From Purpureocillium takamizusanense (taxonomy: Eukaryota; Ascomycota; Sordariomycetes; Hypocreales; Ophiocordycipitaceae): a stretch of DNA of 64,000 bases. The stretch spans positions 2,332,512-2,396,511 of the forward strand of contig NC_063075.1 of the NCBI RefSeq assembly GCF_022605165.1. Direction: 5' to 3'. The translations under genes were made by a program, and so were the position numbers. The first letter of the stretch is position 1, and every line of letters starts with the position of its first letter. Shown in pieces: positions 1 to 9,504 of this stretch. The notes beneath the pieces were generated by a model. That model saw only the letters and a list, made by a program, of their open reading frames with translations. It did not search any database and was not told where the DNA came from.

Positions 1-421
1 GGCCGACAAAGGTGCTATCGCTTCTTGACAGCCGCGGTGGCGAAGGCCTCTGGGAGTTTGTCCTTCTAGGGTTCCTGCCGGGCAGACTGGGCGCGGGTGG
101 CGGTAGTCGTCTCTCCTGCACCGGAGAGTCGGGCTCGTTGGTCAGGTCGATGACCGTCGGCGCTTGTGACCGAGGCAGCGGTGGAGGCGGCGGGCGATCC
201 CACCGGGTGCTTCGCCGCGCAGGCGGAGGTTCGTCCCATCGGGAGGAGTCTCGAGAACGGTCGCTCCGCCGGCTCGACAGTATCTCTGCCGGGGTGACGG
301 GTCTCAAGGGATTCAGCAGGCTCGCAATCTGAGTCGCCGAATTCGGGTTGGTGATTTCTATTATATCCAAGTCGTCGTCGTCGACAAATAATGACCCTCC
401 GTCCCCGGGGCGCGCCATCAT
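1..421 (-). CDS. N-terminal part of SIM-containing protein, possible SUMO-targeted ubiquitin ligase (truncated by window edge)
   Basis: Reading leftwards from two adjacent in-frame ATGs (421 and 418), the frame stays open for 140 codons and leaves the window at position 1, so only the N-terminus is present. Visible: an acidic stretch followed by LDIIEI (about residues 17-22), an Arg/Ser/Pro-rich linker, then VIDLTNEPDSPV (about 89-100). Both hydrophobic/acidic patches look like SUMO-interacting motifs. The VIDLT-x-EPDSP pattern is common near the N-terminus of fungal RING-finger proteins of the Slx8/STUbL type, which ubiquitinate SUMOylated nuclear proteins; the RING itself would lie outside the window, so this role is inference. 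An opposite-strand ORF over 12-332 is judged a shadow because it has no family features. It lies tandem and downstream of prp19 on the same strand. Confidence 0.65.
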   Translation of the reverse strand, partial: MMARPGDGGSLFVDDDDLDIIEITNPNSATQIASLLNPLRPVTPAEILSSRRSDRSRDSSRWDEPPPARRSTRWDRPPPPPLPRSQAPTVIDLTNEPDSPVQERRLPPPAPSLPGRNPRRTNSQRPSPPRLSRSDSTFVG

Positions 422-1633
422 GGAAAGTCGATGCTGCTCTGCTGCTATGCCAAACGGTGACGCGGTGCTATGCGGAGGTTGAAGAGGCGAAATAGGGCCG
501 TGGCCCGGCAGGGAGAAGGAGGAGGGCTGCGGGCGGCTTTGCAAGGTCGAGCCGTTCCGCCGCACTTGCCAGCCGAAGGCGTATGCGTAGAGATGGGTAA
601 ATGTAGGCTTGCACCGGGTCTGCCGCGTCTTTCACTGGGAGGAGGGAGTGTGGCGGCTCGGAGGAAATGCGAAGTCTCTGAATCGGCACCGTTCAGTGTC
701 GTATGTTCGAACAAGGAGGTGGGCCTGGGCGAGAAACCGCGGGCAGGTCGTTGGCTGGCTGCAGGGAAGGCCCGCCGAGACTTATATGTCTGTGTATACT
801 GTCGATGACGCTGCTGCGGGCTGATGGAATGGTGCTCGAATGTCGGGAGGAGGCACCCTGGGTCCAGGCGGCAGGCAGACGTGCTCGCGTGGACGGGGGG
901 GAGGGATCGAGGTCGGTGGTGAAGAGTTGAGGTTAAGTCCGAGGGCGGCGAATTGGTGGAGTGCGTGATGTGAAGGAGAGGCGCCCCCCGGGAGGCGAGG
1001 AAGGCGTGTTAGTGTGTGCGTGTGCGGTCACAAACCCAGGCGCCGTCCGTTGGCCGCCGGCTGCAGGTACCGCGTTAGCAGCCATTTGCCCCTCTGCCGT
1101 GGTAGTGGCGCCGCCGACATTGAGGTCGTAACGGTGCGGGAAAGTTGTTGTTGGCGCCTGCCGGGCTGACGCGACCCACCAAACTTTCAGCGTGTTGCGC
1201 TGCCCGAGAAGCCCTCCACTGGCGGGCCTGACTCAGGCATCCATTCCAGGCTGTTGCGGCTTCGTCTCCCAGGCACCTTGAACCCTGGGGGCATGGAGGG
1301 TGGTACCATGGACGAAAGCCTCAGCCATCATGGCCGTTTCATTGCCTTCCAGTTCTTTGGCGGCTCTTCAGCGCTGAGGTACCCCCACTATCGCCTTCAC
1401 CGCCGTGAATGGAAGCTCGCTTAAGAAGACACCGTCTGCCGCGGTTCACTGCCGTGGATCCCGCAGAGCTTGCATATCAATTTGTCCCAGCCTGGCCCTT
1501 GAACAAGCCGCCCGAATATACTTGTACAGCCGGCCACCGCAGGCGGCGCAAAATTGGAAAACATCTGGTTGCTGCAGCCTCGCAACGAAAAACAGTCCCT
1601 CTCCCAGTCCGTACTCCAAAGGTCTCCCTTCTT
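422..1633. other. Intergenic spacer, promoter of the SIM gene and 3' flank of prp19
   Basis: This 1.2 kb lies between two minus-strand genes. It should hold the promoter and leader of the SIM gene and the 3' UTR of prp19. Several short ORFs of arginine/glycine-rich composition occur on both strands; none shows a domain, splice-compatible extension or signal peptide. No TATA box or RNA gene was recognised. Confidence 0.5.
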
Positions 1634-3337
1634 CTATGCCTTGGCGCCAAATACGCTCACAACACCCTCGCCGTTGACGGCCACGAGCTTCTTCGCCGAT
1701 GCCGCCCACCGAACCGCCACTGCCGGAACCGAGTTCCGGAACGGTTCGCTCCATTTCTTGCTCGACTTTGCGTATTGCTGGATCGTGATGCCGGACGCGC
1801 CGCCCGTCGCCAGGTACTGGCCCGTATAGTCCCAGGCTAGCGACTGCACCGGCCCGCCCACCTCCAGCACCTTGGCCGTAGCCGCGTCCCCCTCTTTCCG
1901 CAGGTCGAAGACGGTTACTGTCGTCTGGCCCTTGGCCGTGGCCGCCAGCCAGAACCCGTTCTCGGAGAAAGCCAGTGCTTGGACCGGGGCACCCAGCTTG
2001 AACGCCGCGGCCTGTTCGAGCGTCTTGGTCATGAATAGCTTGATGTCGCCCGTCACGGTGCCCGCCGCGAAGAGGTGGCCATCAGGGTGGAAGGCGCACG
2101 TCGTCAGAGCTTCCATGTGTCAGCAACCAAATCGATCCGAACCAAGGTCCTGCCCAAGGGCACAACTTACAAGCGTCCGTGTATGCGCGGCTAACCCGCT
2201 TCATCGTCTCCGTGTCGTAAAGGACGACAGCCTTGTCCGTACCGACGGAACCTAGAATCTGGCCGCCAGGGTGGGCGCTCAGTGCCGTCGCAGGGCCGGC
2301 ATGTTCTGACAAGGCGGCAACCTCGTTACCGGCCTCGTACGCCTTGACGCTGCCCTTGCTCGTGGCGAAGAACAGCTTGACACCGGACCACAGCGTGTCG
2401 GTGACGGGCTCATTAACAGCCACCTGCAGCTCCAGAGTGTCGGCTTGAACAGAGTATATAGCAGCCTCGCCGTTAAGGCCGCCCAGGGCAGCGTAGTCGC
2501 CCTCAAGGCTAAGTGACGTAGCCTGCGACAAGGGGAGGGAGTTGGACGCTTCGCTCTCGAATGCGGAAATCTCGTCGGCCGTGACCCAACCCTGGGGCAC
2601 CGGGCGCTTCTTGCGACCCTTTGACAGACTGGAGAAAGTCAGCATATGCCAGTACCGCGGCGCGAGGGTCTGCTTCAGACCTTTGATGCGTCTCGTCCAC
2701 GCGCTCAGCCAGATCCTCGGGAAGCGCCTCGACGCTATCCACCGCCATCTCGTCGCCATTCGTCGCGCCGTCGGTGACGGCCACCTTGCTCAACGCGTCG
2801 CGCGCCTCGTCCCGCTCCCGAGTCAGCCGCGCGACGACACGGACGGCGGCATCGTGCTGGTACAGCGCGGTCGCGAGCTCCTCGCGCGTGCGCGCCAGCT
2901 GCTCCTTGAGGTTGTACGTCTCGAGCGCCAGGGTATCCCATTCGTTCTGGAACGTGGCCAGCAGGGCGGGGATCGAGGTGAGGGTGGGAGGGCGCGGCCG
3001 GACTATGGCAGAGGACTTGATGGGTAGCAGGTCCTCGGCAGTGAGGGCCTCGCCTGTGCTGGGTTCTGTGCCATTCTCGTTGACATACTGCTCGATGAGA
3101 CGCTTCTCGTACACGACGCCTAGGCAAAGGAAACTGTCTGTCAGCAACGTGCATGCCGTGCGCATAGCATGAGGCATTCGACTGGGGGGCGGGACGAGAG
3201 GGCGCGAGGTGAGCATACCCGACTTCTTGGACACGACGGGCTCCTGGGGAGCCTCGCCCGAAACTGCAAGCGGCTTCTAGTCAGCAACAACGAGCGCACG
3301 TGTGTCTTTAGAAGCTTTGCTTACTTCCGCAAAGCAT
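1634..3337 (-). CDS. prp19: Pre-mRNA-processing factor 19, U-box E3 ubiquitin ligase (476 aa, 5 exons)
   Basis: Model: complement of 1634-2109, 2171-2628, 2681-3119, 3219-3263, 3325-3337; 1431 nt in frame. The first exon is only 13 nt, and joining it restores the Prp19 N-terminus MLCGISGEAPQEPVVSKKSG. The U-box follows (EKRLIEQYVNENGTEP, EDLLPIKS), then the coiled-coil tetramerisation region (about 70-140), the SKGRKKRP linker and WD40 repeats to the C-terminus (AFHPDGHLFAAGT, ending VFGAKA). Prp19 is the core of the NineTeen complex: it ubiquitinates spliceosomal proteins to stabilise U4/U6.U5 snRNP and also acts in DNA repair, in the nucleus. Length matches fungal orthologues. Introns are 51-105 nt with GT-AG ends; the last has a CTGAC branch point. 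Divergent from the OHCU decarboxylase gene across 673 nt. Confidence 0.95.
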
Positions 3338-4010
3338 GGCGACTGGGTCTGCGAGCTTGCTGTGCTTCCAATGCCGGCTGGGAAGGGCGTGGTCGCGATG
3401 CTTTCGTGTCGTGTCGTGGTTGTGCTCGTTGCCTGCGAAGCTCGGTCGCGATCTTGTTTGCGTACAATGCCAGCGCTGCCAGCCAGCCAGCGGCACCTTC
3501 GCTCCGGTTGAGATTTTCCGTGACGCGGTGCACGGACCACATCGAACCCGGCCGGTCAAGCTGCGAAAAGGGACCCACTTGGCACACCACCAGAGGAGCT
3601 GTGGGAACTGGTGGTGAATGGGTGGGTGGTCAGCGTCACGTGCTGATAAGGCTCTGCTTGCCTGCCATCTGCTTCTGTTAGTGACGTCGAGGCTTATCGT
3701 CCCACAGCGGGGGACGCCGGCGAGCACCGCCGTCGACGGCCAACCTTCGCGCTCCTCCGCCTGTCTGGTGTCTCCCGGGGAGGCGGCCCGGGCCATCCAT
3801 ACATGATGGGTGGAAAGCGGGCATGGGCAAGTGCCCTCTGCTTCGGACAACTGCAATTGTCGTCTTTGGGACAAGTGTCACTCACTCACTCACTCGCATC
3901 CGAAGTCCATTTCAACTCTGGCCATCGCCCCTTAACCCCTGAGCCTACTACATACCACTAAGGCCTAGACGTCTTCCTCAACCTTTCGCCGACCGCCTCC
4001 TCCCGCAGCC
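3338..4010. other. Bidirectional promoter region between prp19 and OHCU decarboxylase
   Basis: A 673-nt spacer between two divergent starts. It includes a run of CACT/CACTC repeats at about 3883-3897 and a pyrimidine-rich leader just before the ATG at 4011. Short ORFs inside it on both strands have no recognisable features. Confidence 0.5.
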
Positions 4011-4668
4011 ATGACCGCCGCCGCCGCCGCCAGCAGCAGCAGCAGCAACAGCCCGCAGCTCCCTCACATCCGCGACCTGCACTCCTTCTCAGACCTCGAG
4101 CAGACGCAGGTCCTCGACCTCCTCTTCGAGCCCAGCCCAGCCATCCACGCGACGCTCGTCCCCGTCATCCGCACCGCCCACTACCAGTCCTACCCGGAGC
4201 TCATCGACGCATGCCAGATCCAGCTGCTCTCCCTCGCCGCCGGCTCCGGCTCCGAGCCCGGCCCCCCGGCCCTGCTCTCCGTCCTCGGCTCCCACCCGCG
4301 CCTCGGCGCCAAAAAGGTCGACTCGGCCCAGTCCGTCGCTGAGCAGGCCAACCTCCAGGGCGAGGGCGAGGAGCTCGCCCGCCTCAACGACGAGTACGAG
4401 CGCCGCTTCCCCGGCCTGCGCTACGTCGTCTTCGTCAACGGCAGGGGCCGGCCCGAGATCATGCGGGACATGAGGACGCGCATCGACCGCGGCGACTATT
4501 CCAAGGAGGTTGCCGCGGCGCTTCAGGTTGGTGGTTCCATAGTGTCGCGCGCCCGCGTGTGCTTGAGTCGGCGGCATCGAGTGCTAACGTGTGGGCCAGG
4601 CCATGTGCGATATTGCCAAGGATAGAGCGTCTAAGTTGCCCGTACAGCCGTCAAGAGCGAATATCTAG
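4011..4668 (+). CDS. OHCU decarboxylase (urate to allantoin pathway), 194 aa, 2 exons
   Basis: Exons 4011-4526 and 4600-4668; the 73-nt intron (GTTGGT donor, GTGCTAAC branch point, CCAG acceptor) keeps frame and adds the last 22 residues, ending SRANI. The protein matches 2-oxo-4-hydroxy-4-carboxy-5-ureidoimidazoline decarboxylase, the last enzyme from urate to S-allantoin. Seen in the sequence: the family HPRLG motif at about residue 94 with its catalytic-type His, SAQSVAEQANL after it, a LNDEYERRFPGLRYVVFVNG segment that replaces the bacterial LN-x-Y-x-x-x-FGFPF-V motif, and a C-terminal helix EIMRDMRTRI. The first 20 residues are Ala/Ser-rich and not conserved in the family. No C-terminal peroxisomal tripeptide is visible. 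It stands alone, not beside uricase or allantoinase genes. Confidence 0.88.
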
Positions 4669-4997
4669 ATGATCAGAGGCTATGACAATCCCCCCCCCCT
4701 CTTCTCTCTCGCTTAGACTCAGCTGTCGTAGTCTCACCCCGTCACAAAGGGGCAGGCCTATATGCCATCAGAAAGCGTGTGCATAGGTAGGCGATGAGCC
4801 CGGAAGTATATAGATAAATAGACATCATTTCCGCTTGGTCGTCAAGATTGCTCCCACCATGTATAGTCTACCATTTCCCAACAAAAAGAAATAGACCCTA
4901 TCATGGGCCCCCAACTCCGTCCGCTTCCTCCTGCCGCTCACGAAAATCATCACGCGAGCGAGCTTCAGGGAAAGGGGGGGCCAACCACACACAGCTC
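4669..4997. other. Convergent 3' flanks
   Basis: A 329-nt spacer between the ends of the OHCU decarboxylase (+) and the basic conserved protein (-). AT-richer than its neighbours, with an ATATAGATAAATAG stretch near 4806 compatible with polyadenylation. No gene seen. Confidence 0.5.
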
Positions 4998-6581
4998 CTA
5001 CGTCAACAGCCACGCGAGGTCGTCGTTTGGGTCCAGCCCCCTCTCCGCCAGCCGGTCCGCTCCCTCGGGGGACAGGCCCTCAGCCGTCCTGCCAAAGAGG
5101 ATCCCAAAGTCGCAGTACACGTCGTCGGGCTCCTCGGCGAGCCCATCATCGGTCGCCCCCTCGTCCGAGTGCAGGAACCCGAAGCTGTCCGCGCCACCGG
5201 CGGCCTCTTCGGCGACGTGTTGTTTCCTCGGCGACAGGGGCGGCAACGGTGAGCGCCGAGGCTCCGTAGCGCTTCGGGGGAACGGCTCGGCGTCCTTGTC
5301 GCGCGGGAACATCTTCAGGGGCGGAAGCTGACGCTGCGGCGATCCCGACGGCGGCGGCGATTGCGGCTGCGGCAACAGCATCCTCAGCTTTGTCGGGGCT
5401 CGGGAGGAGTGTCCCGGGTGAGGCAGCTCTGCCCGCTTCGTCACGGCTCGTCGCAAGGGTGCCGGGCCGGGGGGGCTCGCTGCTCCGACCGAAGAAGGGC
5501 CTTGCGCCGTGAGCTTAGGCCCCGACGAGGGCCTCGTCTTGTCCGGATGCCAGCTCGACTGTGCCAAGCCGCCCATGCCCCCTTGCGCGGCCTCCGCCTT
5601 TCCCACCCTCAGGACCCCCGAGCCCCTGAGCCCGAGCCGTTTCCTCATCCTATTCATGATGGAGTAGCGCAGAAACGTCGACGTCGAGGGAAGAGACGCC
5701 ATCGGGGCGTCCGCGTTCCCTCCACCGCCCTTTTTCGCCTGCGTCGTCGCCGCGCCCCCGCCGCCGCCAGTCTGCTGCTGCTGCTGCAGCCCGCCTCCCA
5801 CCAGAGCCCTGTTGGCGACGGCCGTCGTCGCGACCCGGCGCATCGACCCGTAGCGGCAGTGCACGTGCGACGCCGGCTCCGAGTACGGCCGCGACAGCCT
5901 GCTCGTCACGAGATCGCGGCGCAGGCGGCGCTTCTTGGAGCTCAGGCCCGCCGTGTTGGGCCCGTCGACGTCGAGCCGGCTGCGCCGCCGCTTGACGCCG
6001 CCCGTGTGGGGGTTCAGCAGTGCCGCGATGGGCATGAAGGACGGGGCCGACGACGCCGCTCGCCTCGGAAGCGGCGGGGAGGGCGTGCCCATGGAGCGCG
6101 AGGGTTTCGATATCGCCGTGGTCCCGGTAGCGGCTGCGGTCGGCCGGCCAGGGAGGGGGCGTCGTGGCCGGCCATGATGCGTCTCATCATGGAGGCGAGC
6201 TGGTGGCGGCGCGGACGAGTGTCTCCTAGGAATAACAGGACTGTATGTGGATATCCTGTTCTGCATCGTCTCGGCTTGCGTCTTTGAGGTCTCCGTAGCG
6301 TCACGGCCTGCTTTAGGCGATGCCGGTTGCTGCTGCTGCTGAGGCCTCGGGCGATCCCCGTCGTCGTCCACGCATCTCGGCCTCCGCGCCGTCGGGTTCG
6401 CCGCACCGCCTCCCATGGGAGCGTTTCCAGCTCCACGTAATGCCTCCGGCAGCAGCTCAACCGCCGCCGCCGCCCCTCCCGGGCCTCTCGAGGTCCTTTG
6501 CCGCGCCCATTGCTCAAGATGGTCTCTCGACTGCTGCTGCTTCTGCTGGGGCGTCCGTTCGACTTCGAGGGCCATGTCCAT
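4998..6581 (-). CDS. Conserved fungal protein of unknown function, basic and low-complexity (about 527 aa)
   Basis: The frame is open upstream to about 6770, but the first in-frame ATG is at 6581 (a second at 6575), so 6581 is chosen; a start at 6266 is possible. Composition is Pro/Ser/Arg/Gln-rich with poly-Q and poly-G runs. Two segments look conserved rather than random: a bipartite basic block with KKRRLRRDLVTSRLSRPYS (about residues 216-234), which resembles a motif recalled from uncharacterised ascomycete proteins, and LRYSIMNRMRKRLGLRG (about 304-320). The C-terminus is acidic and ends with DDVYCDFGILFGRT and DPNDDLAWLLT. The KKRR block suggests nuclear location (inference). No catalytic domain or membrane segment is visible. 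It has 6.2 kb of non-coding DNA upstream. Confidence 0.65.
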   Translation of the reverse strand: MDMALEVERTPQQKQQQSRDHLEQWARQRTSRGPGGAAAAVELLPEALRGAGNAPMGGGAANPTARRPRCVDDDGDRPRPQQQQQPASPKAGRDATETSKTQAETMQNRISTYSPVIPRRHSSAPPPARLHDETHHGRPRRPLPGRPTAAATGTTAISKPSRSMGTPSPPLPRRAASSAPSFMPIAALLNPHTGGVKRRRSRLDVDGPNTAGLSSKKRRLRRDLVTSRLSRPYSEPASHVHCRYGSMRRVATTAVANRALVGGGLQQQQQTGGGGGAATTQAKKGGGGNADAPMASLPSTSTFLRYSIMNRMRKRLGLRGSGVLRVGKAEAAQGGMGGLAQSSWHPDKTRPSSGPKLTAQGPSSVGAASPPGPAPLRRAVTKRAELPHPGHSSRAPTKLRMLLPQPQSPPPSGSPQRQLPPLKMFPRDKDAEPFPRSATEPRRSPLPPLSPRKQHVAEEAAGGADSFGFLHSDEGATDDGLAEEPDDVYCDFGILFGRTAEGLSPEGADRLAERGLDPNDDLAWLLT

Positions 6582-6921
6582 GGGAAGGACCCGGGGTGCT
6601 CGCCTGTGTCGTACACTCTGGTTCCGTCGTGCGTCGCCGGTATCGTCGTTCTTCGTATGGCTATGGTAGTCCAAAGTAAGTCGGAGTTTCGGCCCCGTCG
6701 TTGTGGTCGAAGCAGCGGACGATGATAGATCGGTGGCACCCAAAGGACATGTACGTCTGGACAAGGTCACACCGCCGTCGTCTTCCGTCTAACATAAGCT
6801 CCGTAGTTTTGGTATCCGCAGAGTCCACGCGGCACGTATTGTATTTTTTTCGTGGTCCAGGGCCCAGAACCTCGTTACGTGGGAGGCAAAGGCCGGGTCG
6901 GGCAGGACCACCGGCTCCCAA

Positions 6922-6932
6922 TATATATAAAG
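6922..6932 (-). promoter_or_regulatory. TATA-like element upstream of the basic conserved gene
   Basis: TATATATAAAG lies about 340 nt upstream of the chosen ATG at 6581. The element is near-palindromic, so orientation cannot be told from it. Assignment to the minus-strand gene is inference from position. Confidence 0.25.
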
Positions 6933-7020
6933 GGCCCGACTCTGGGGGGCGGCCTGCCGCACAAGGTGGGCGTCAACGACGGGCGTCCCCAGTATTGGCG
7001 TTGGCGTTGGCACACCACGC

Positions 7021-7110
7021 TGCACGCACGCGCACACTCACACGCACACTCACGCACACACACACACAGACACACACACACCTACGTACATGCACACAGA
7101 CATGCACACC
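7021..7110. repeat. CA-rich microsatellite
   Basis: Interrupted (CA)n/(GCAC)n tract with the purest run at about 7055-7081. Confidence 0.85.
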
Positions 7111-7161
7111 GGGGCGGCGGCGGCGGTGGCGGTTCTGGGCCAGGATACCTGGGTCTGGTCC

Positions 7162-7186
7162 GGCATGGCATGGCATGGCATGGCAT
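7162..7186. repeat. (GGCAT)5 tandem repeat
   Basis: Five exact GGCAT units followed by GGCAC. A shorter array of the same unit occurs in the dehydratase gene near 31397. Confidence 0.9.
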
Positions 7187-7433
7187 GGCACGGCGGATGG
7201 GGAATTGGGATGGAGGGGGGGCCGTGATGGATTGGCATCGGACAAGGATGGCCAGGGACAGGGGACAAGGGGGGGCATTGGCGTGGGCGAGTTGGCGGAC
7301 ATGGACATGGATGCTACTTGGAGCAGGCATGGGCACCTGCATGAAGCGCGTTGGTGATCCCTGTCGGCTGCTGCTGCTGCTGTTGCACGCCCGCCCGCCT
7401 GCCGCCGCACGTTTTTATTTCCTTCTTTCCAGA

Positions 7434-7447
7434 CCCCCCCCCCCCCC
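7434..7447. repeat. C14 homopolymer
   Basis: Fourteen consecutive C residues, then CT-rich sequence. A similar C14 is at 10260-10273. Confidence 0.85.
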
Positions 7448-7768
7448 TCCTCTGTCAACTCTGTTCCTTATTTCCATCAACGACGAGCGAGCACGGGATG
7501 CAACGCGGCCCGCACCAATCCATGTATGCCCGCCGCCGCCGCCGCCGCCCCTCTCTCTCTCTGTCTTGGTTCAAGCTGGCACACTGGGAGCCAAGCCCTT
7601 GGTCTTGGTCCTTGGCTTGAGTCTTGCTCGTCAGCCTACTAACTAACCGCCCACTGGGGTCTCCGCCCCTGCTTTGGTGCTCGGAAGGACGAGCAGGTAC
7701 GAAGCACCTTGTACGTACCTAGTTATTAGCGGTGCTGATATTCGGACGAAGCCGTTTGTTCCACCACC

Positions 7769-7799
7769 CCTCCTCCTCCTCCTCCTCCTCCTCCTCCTC
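7769..7799. repeat. (CTC)n trinucleotide repeat
   Basis: About ten CTC/TCC units. Confidence 0.85.
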
Positions 7800-8070
7800 G
7801 GCCCCTTGTGGTGCATGACTGAGAAAGAGGCACCATTGCCGCCGCCAACCAACGGCGGCGGCGGCAGCAGCAGCATCAACAGCAACCGGTGAACGGGAGG
7901 TGCAACAATCCCACCGGCGGCAGCAGCAGCACACTCAGCGGCCGCAACAAGATGAACCATTGGCGGCAACGGGGTGTTTGAGTGGTGGCGGCGGCGGGCG
8001 GCAGCGACGGCGGCCAACGGTGGAGGAGGAGGAGGAGCGGATGATGGGATGGATGGATGGAGGGGGGCTT

Positions 8071-8091
8071 GGGGGGGGGGGGGGGGGGGGG
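8071..8091. repeat. G21 homopolymer with G-rich flank
   Basis: Twenty-one consecutive G residues preceded by GGAGGA and GGAT repeats from about 8020. Strong G-quadruplex potential on the + strand. Confidence 0.85.
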
Positions 8092-8371
8092 CCAAGGGCA
8101 GAGGCGAACCGGGGTTTGCAGAGACGCAGGGGTCAACAGCGGGCGAAACGCGCAGATGACATCAAATCAAACATCAGAGACACGAGCAAGAACAGACAGA
8201 ACAGACACGGACAGTAGCAGCAGCCGCAGCCGGCCCCCTACCTGCAACCCTAGCCTACCTACAGTACACCCCGGCCCCTGCCCATGAATTATGCCCTGGT
8301 CCGATGGCTGCGGGCAGGGATGCCGGAGAGATGAACCGTCTGTGGTCTTCCGACCGAGCGGTAGTTGGTGC

Positions 8372-8375
<4 letters not shown>

Positions 8376-8407
<32 letters not shown>
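8376..8407. repeat. (GCTT)8 tetranucleotide repeat
   Basis: Eight exact GCTT units. Confidence 0.9.
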
Positions 8408-8849
8408 CGTCTTCCTGCTGCTAGCTACTGCTGCTGCCGCCACTGCAAGCACCGCAAAAGGTACAGTAGTACTACCTAAGGTACTGCCCGCTTCAACGGC
8501 GATGACGATCAAAGGGGGGGGTTGACTCTGTCTGATTCCTGGTGCACGCCGCCCGGCCTACCGGCGCCACCACCACCCACCACCCACAACCACGCCCCCG
8601 GGCGAGACATGGAGTGCTCCGTGGTGGCGGTCCAGGGGTGTTTTGCCGTGGGCAGCGCGGGGGGGCTCTGCGGCTGCGCATCGTTCTTTTGTTGACGACC
8701 CGTGGTGGTGGTGGTGTGCGGCGCCGCCGACGCCGCCCGGGTTGCCGTTTTGGGGACCGCGGAGGAGAGGAACTCGACAGCGAAAAAAGACGAGGGCAGT
8801 CACAAGAAAACGAAGAAAGAGAGAAGAAGAATGGCGATGATGCTTCGGG

Positions 8850-8870
8850 CTCTCTCTCTCTCTCTCTCTC
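8850..8870. repeat. (CT)n microsatellite
   Basis: Twenty-one nucleotides of perfect CT alternation. Confidence 0.9.
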
Positions 8871-9439
8871 GTAAATGGGACTCTCGGTGTGTGGGGATAT
8901 AGGAGGGCGTGCGGATGGCAAGAAAACGCATACACATGAGGTAGGTAGTAGTCATGTACACCCTGACTGTACGCTGCATATACCTACAGTACAGTACGCG
9001 CATAGGCCCCCGTAATGTGTGAGTGACTGATGAATGATGAAATGCGTGACTGAGTGGGTGGGTGAGTGAGCGAACGCATGCGTGTCCGTGTGCACTGCAT
9101 CGGTGTCACGTCTGCCATCGTGTACGACTCGGTTCGTGCAACCACAGACGCAGCCGCCGTCATGCATATAACTCAGTACCTACCTACCTACATACATAGG
9201 TACGTCTGCACTACGTACCAGGTAGTTACCATGCATGCATTGTACATGCATTCATGATGGGGTTGGTGGCACGGAGAAAGTGTCGAGCAGGGCAGCAGCA
9301 CATAACGGCAGCAGCAGGCAGGGCCCAGCAGGTGCTCTGTGCTGCAGCAGCTGCAGCAGTCCTGTCTGTGCCTCATCCTCAACCCTCTCCATCTTCCTCT
9401 CTACGTATACATATGCGCCCAACACGTTGCGAGCGTGCT

Positions 9440-9504
9440 GTCATGTCATGTCATGTCCATGCCATGTCATGCAACCGTAACCGTAACCGTAACCGTAACC
9501 GTAA
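9440..9504. repeat. CATGT repeats followed by (CCGTAA)5
   Basis: Imperfect (CATGT)n at 9440-9471 runs into five exact CCGTAA units at 9475-9504. The complementary unit TTACGG differs by one base from the usual fungal telomere unit TTAGGG. Confidence 0.85.

Noticed and set aside
6582..6770. N-terminal extension of the basic conserved protein to 590 aa
   Set aside because: The frame is open, but the extension starts at GTG and contains no ATG; the first in-frame ATG is at 6581.
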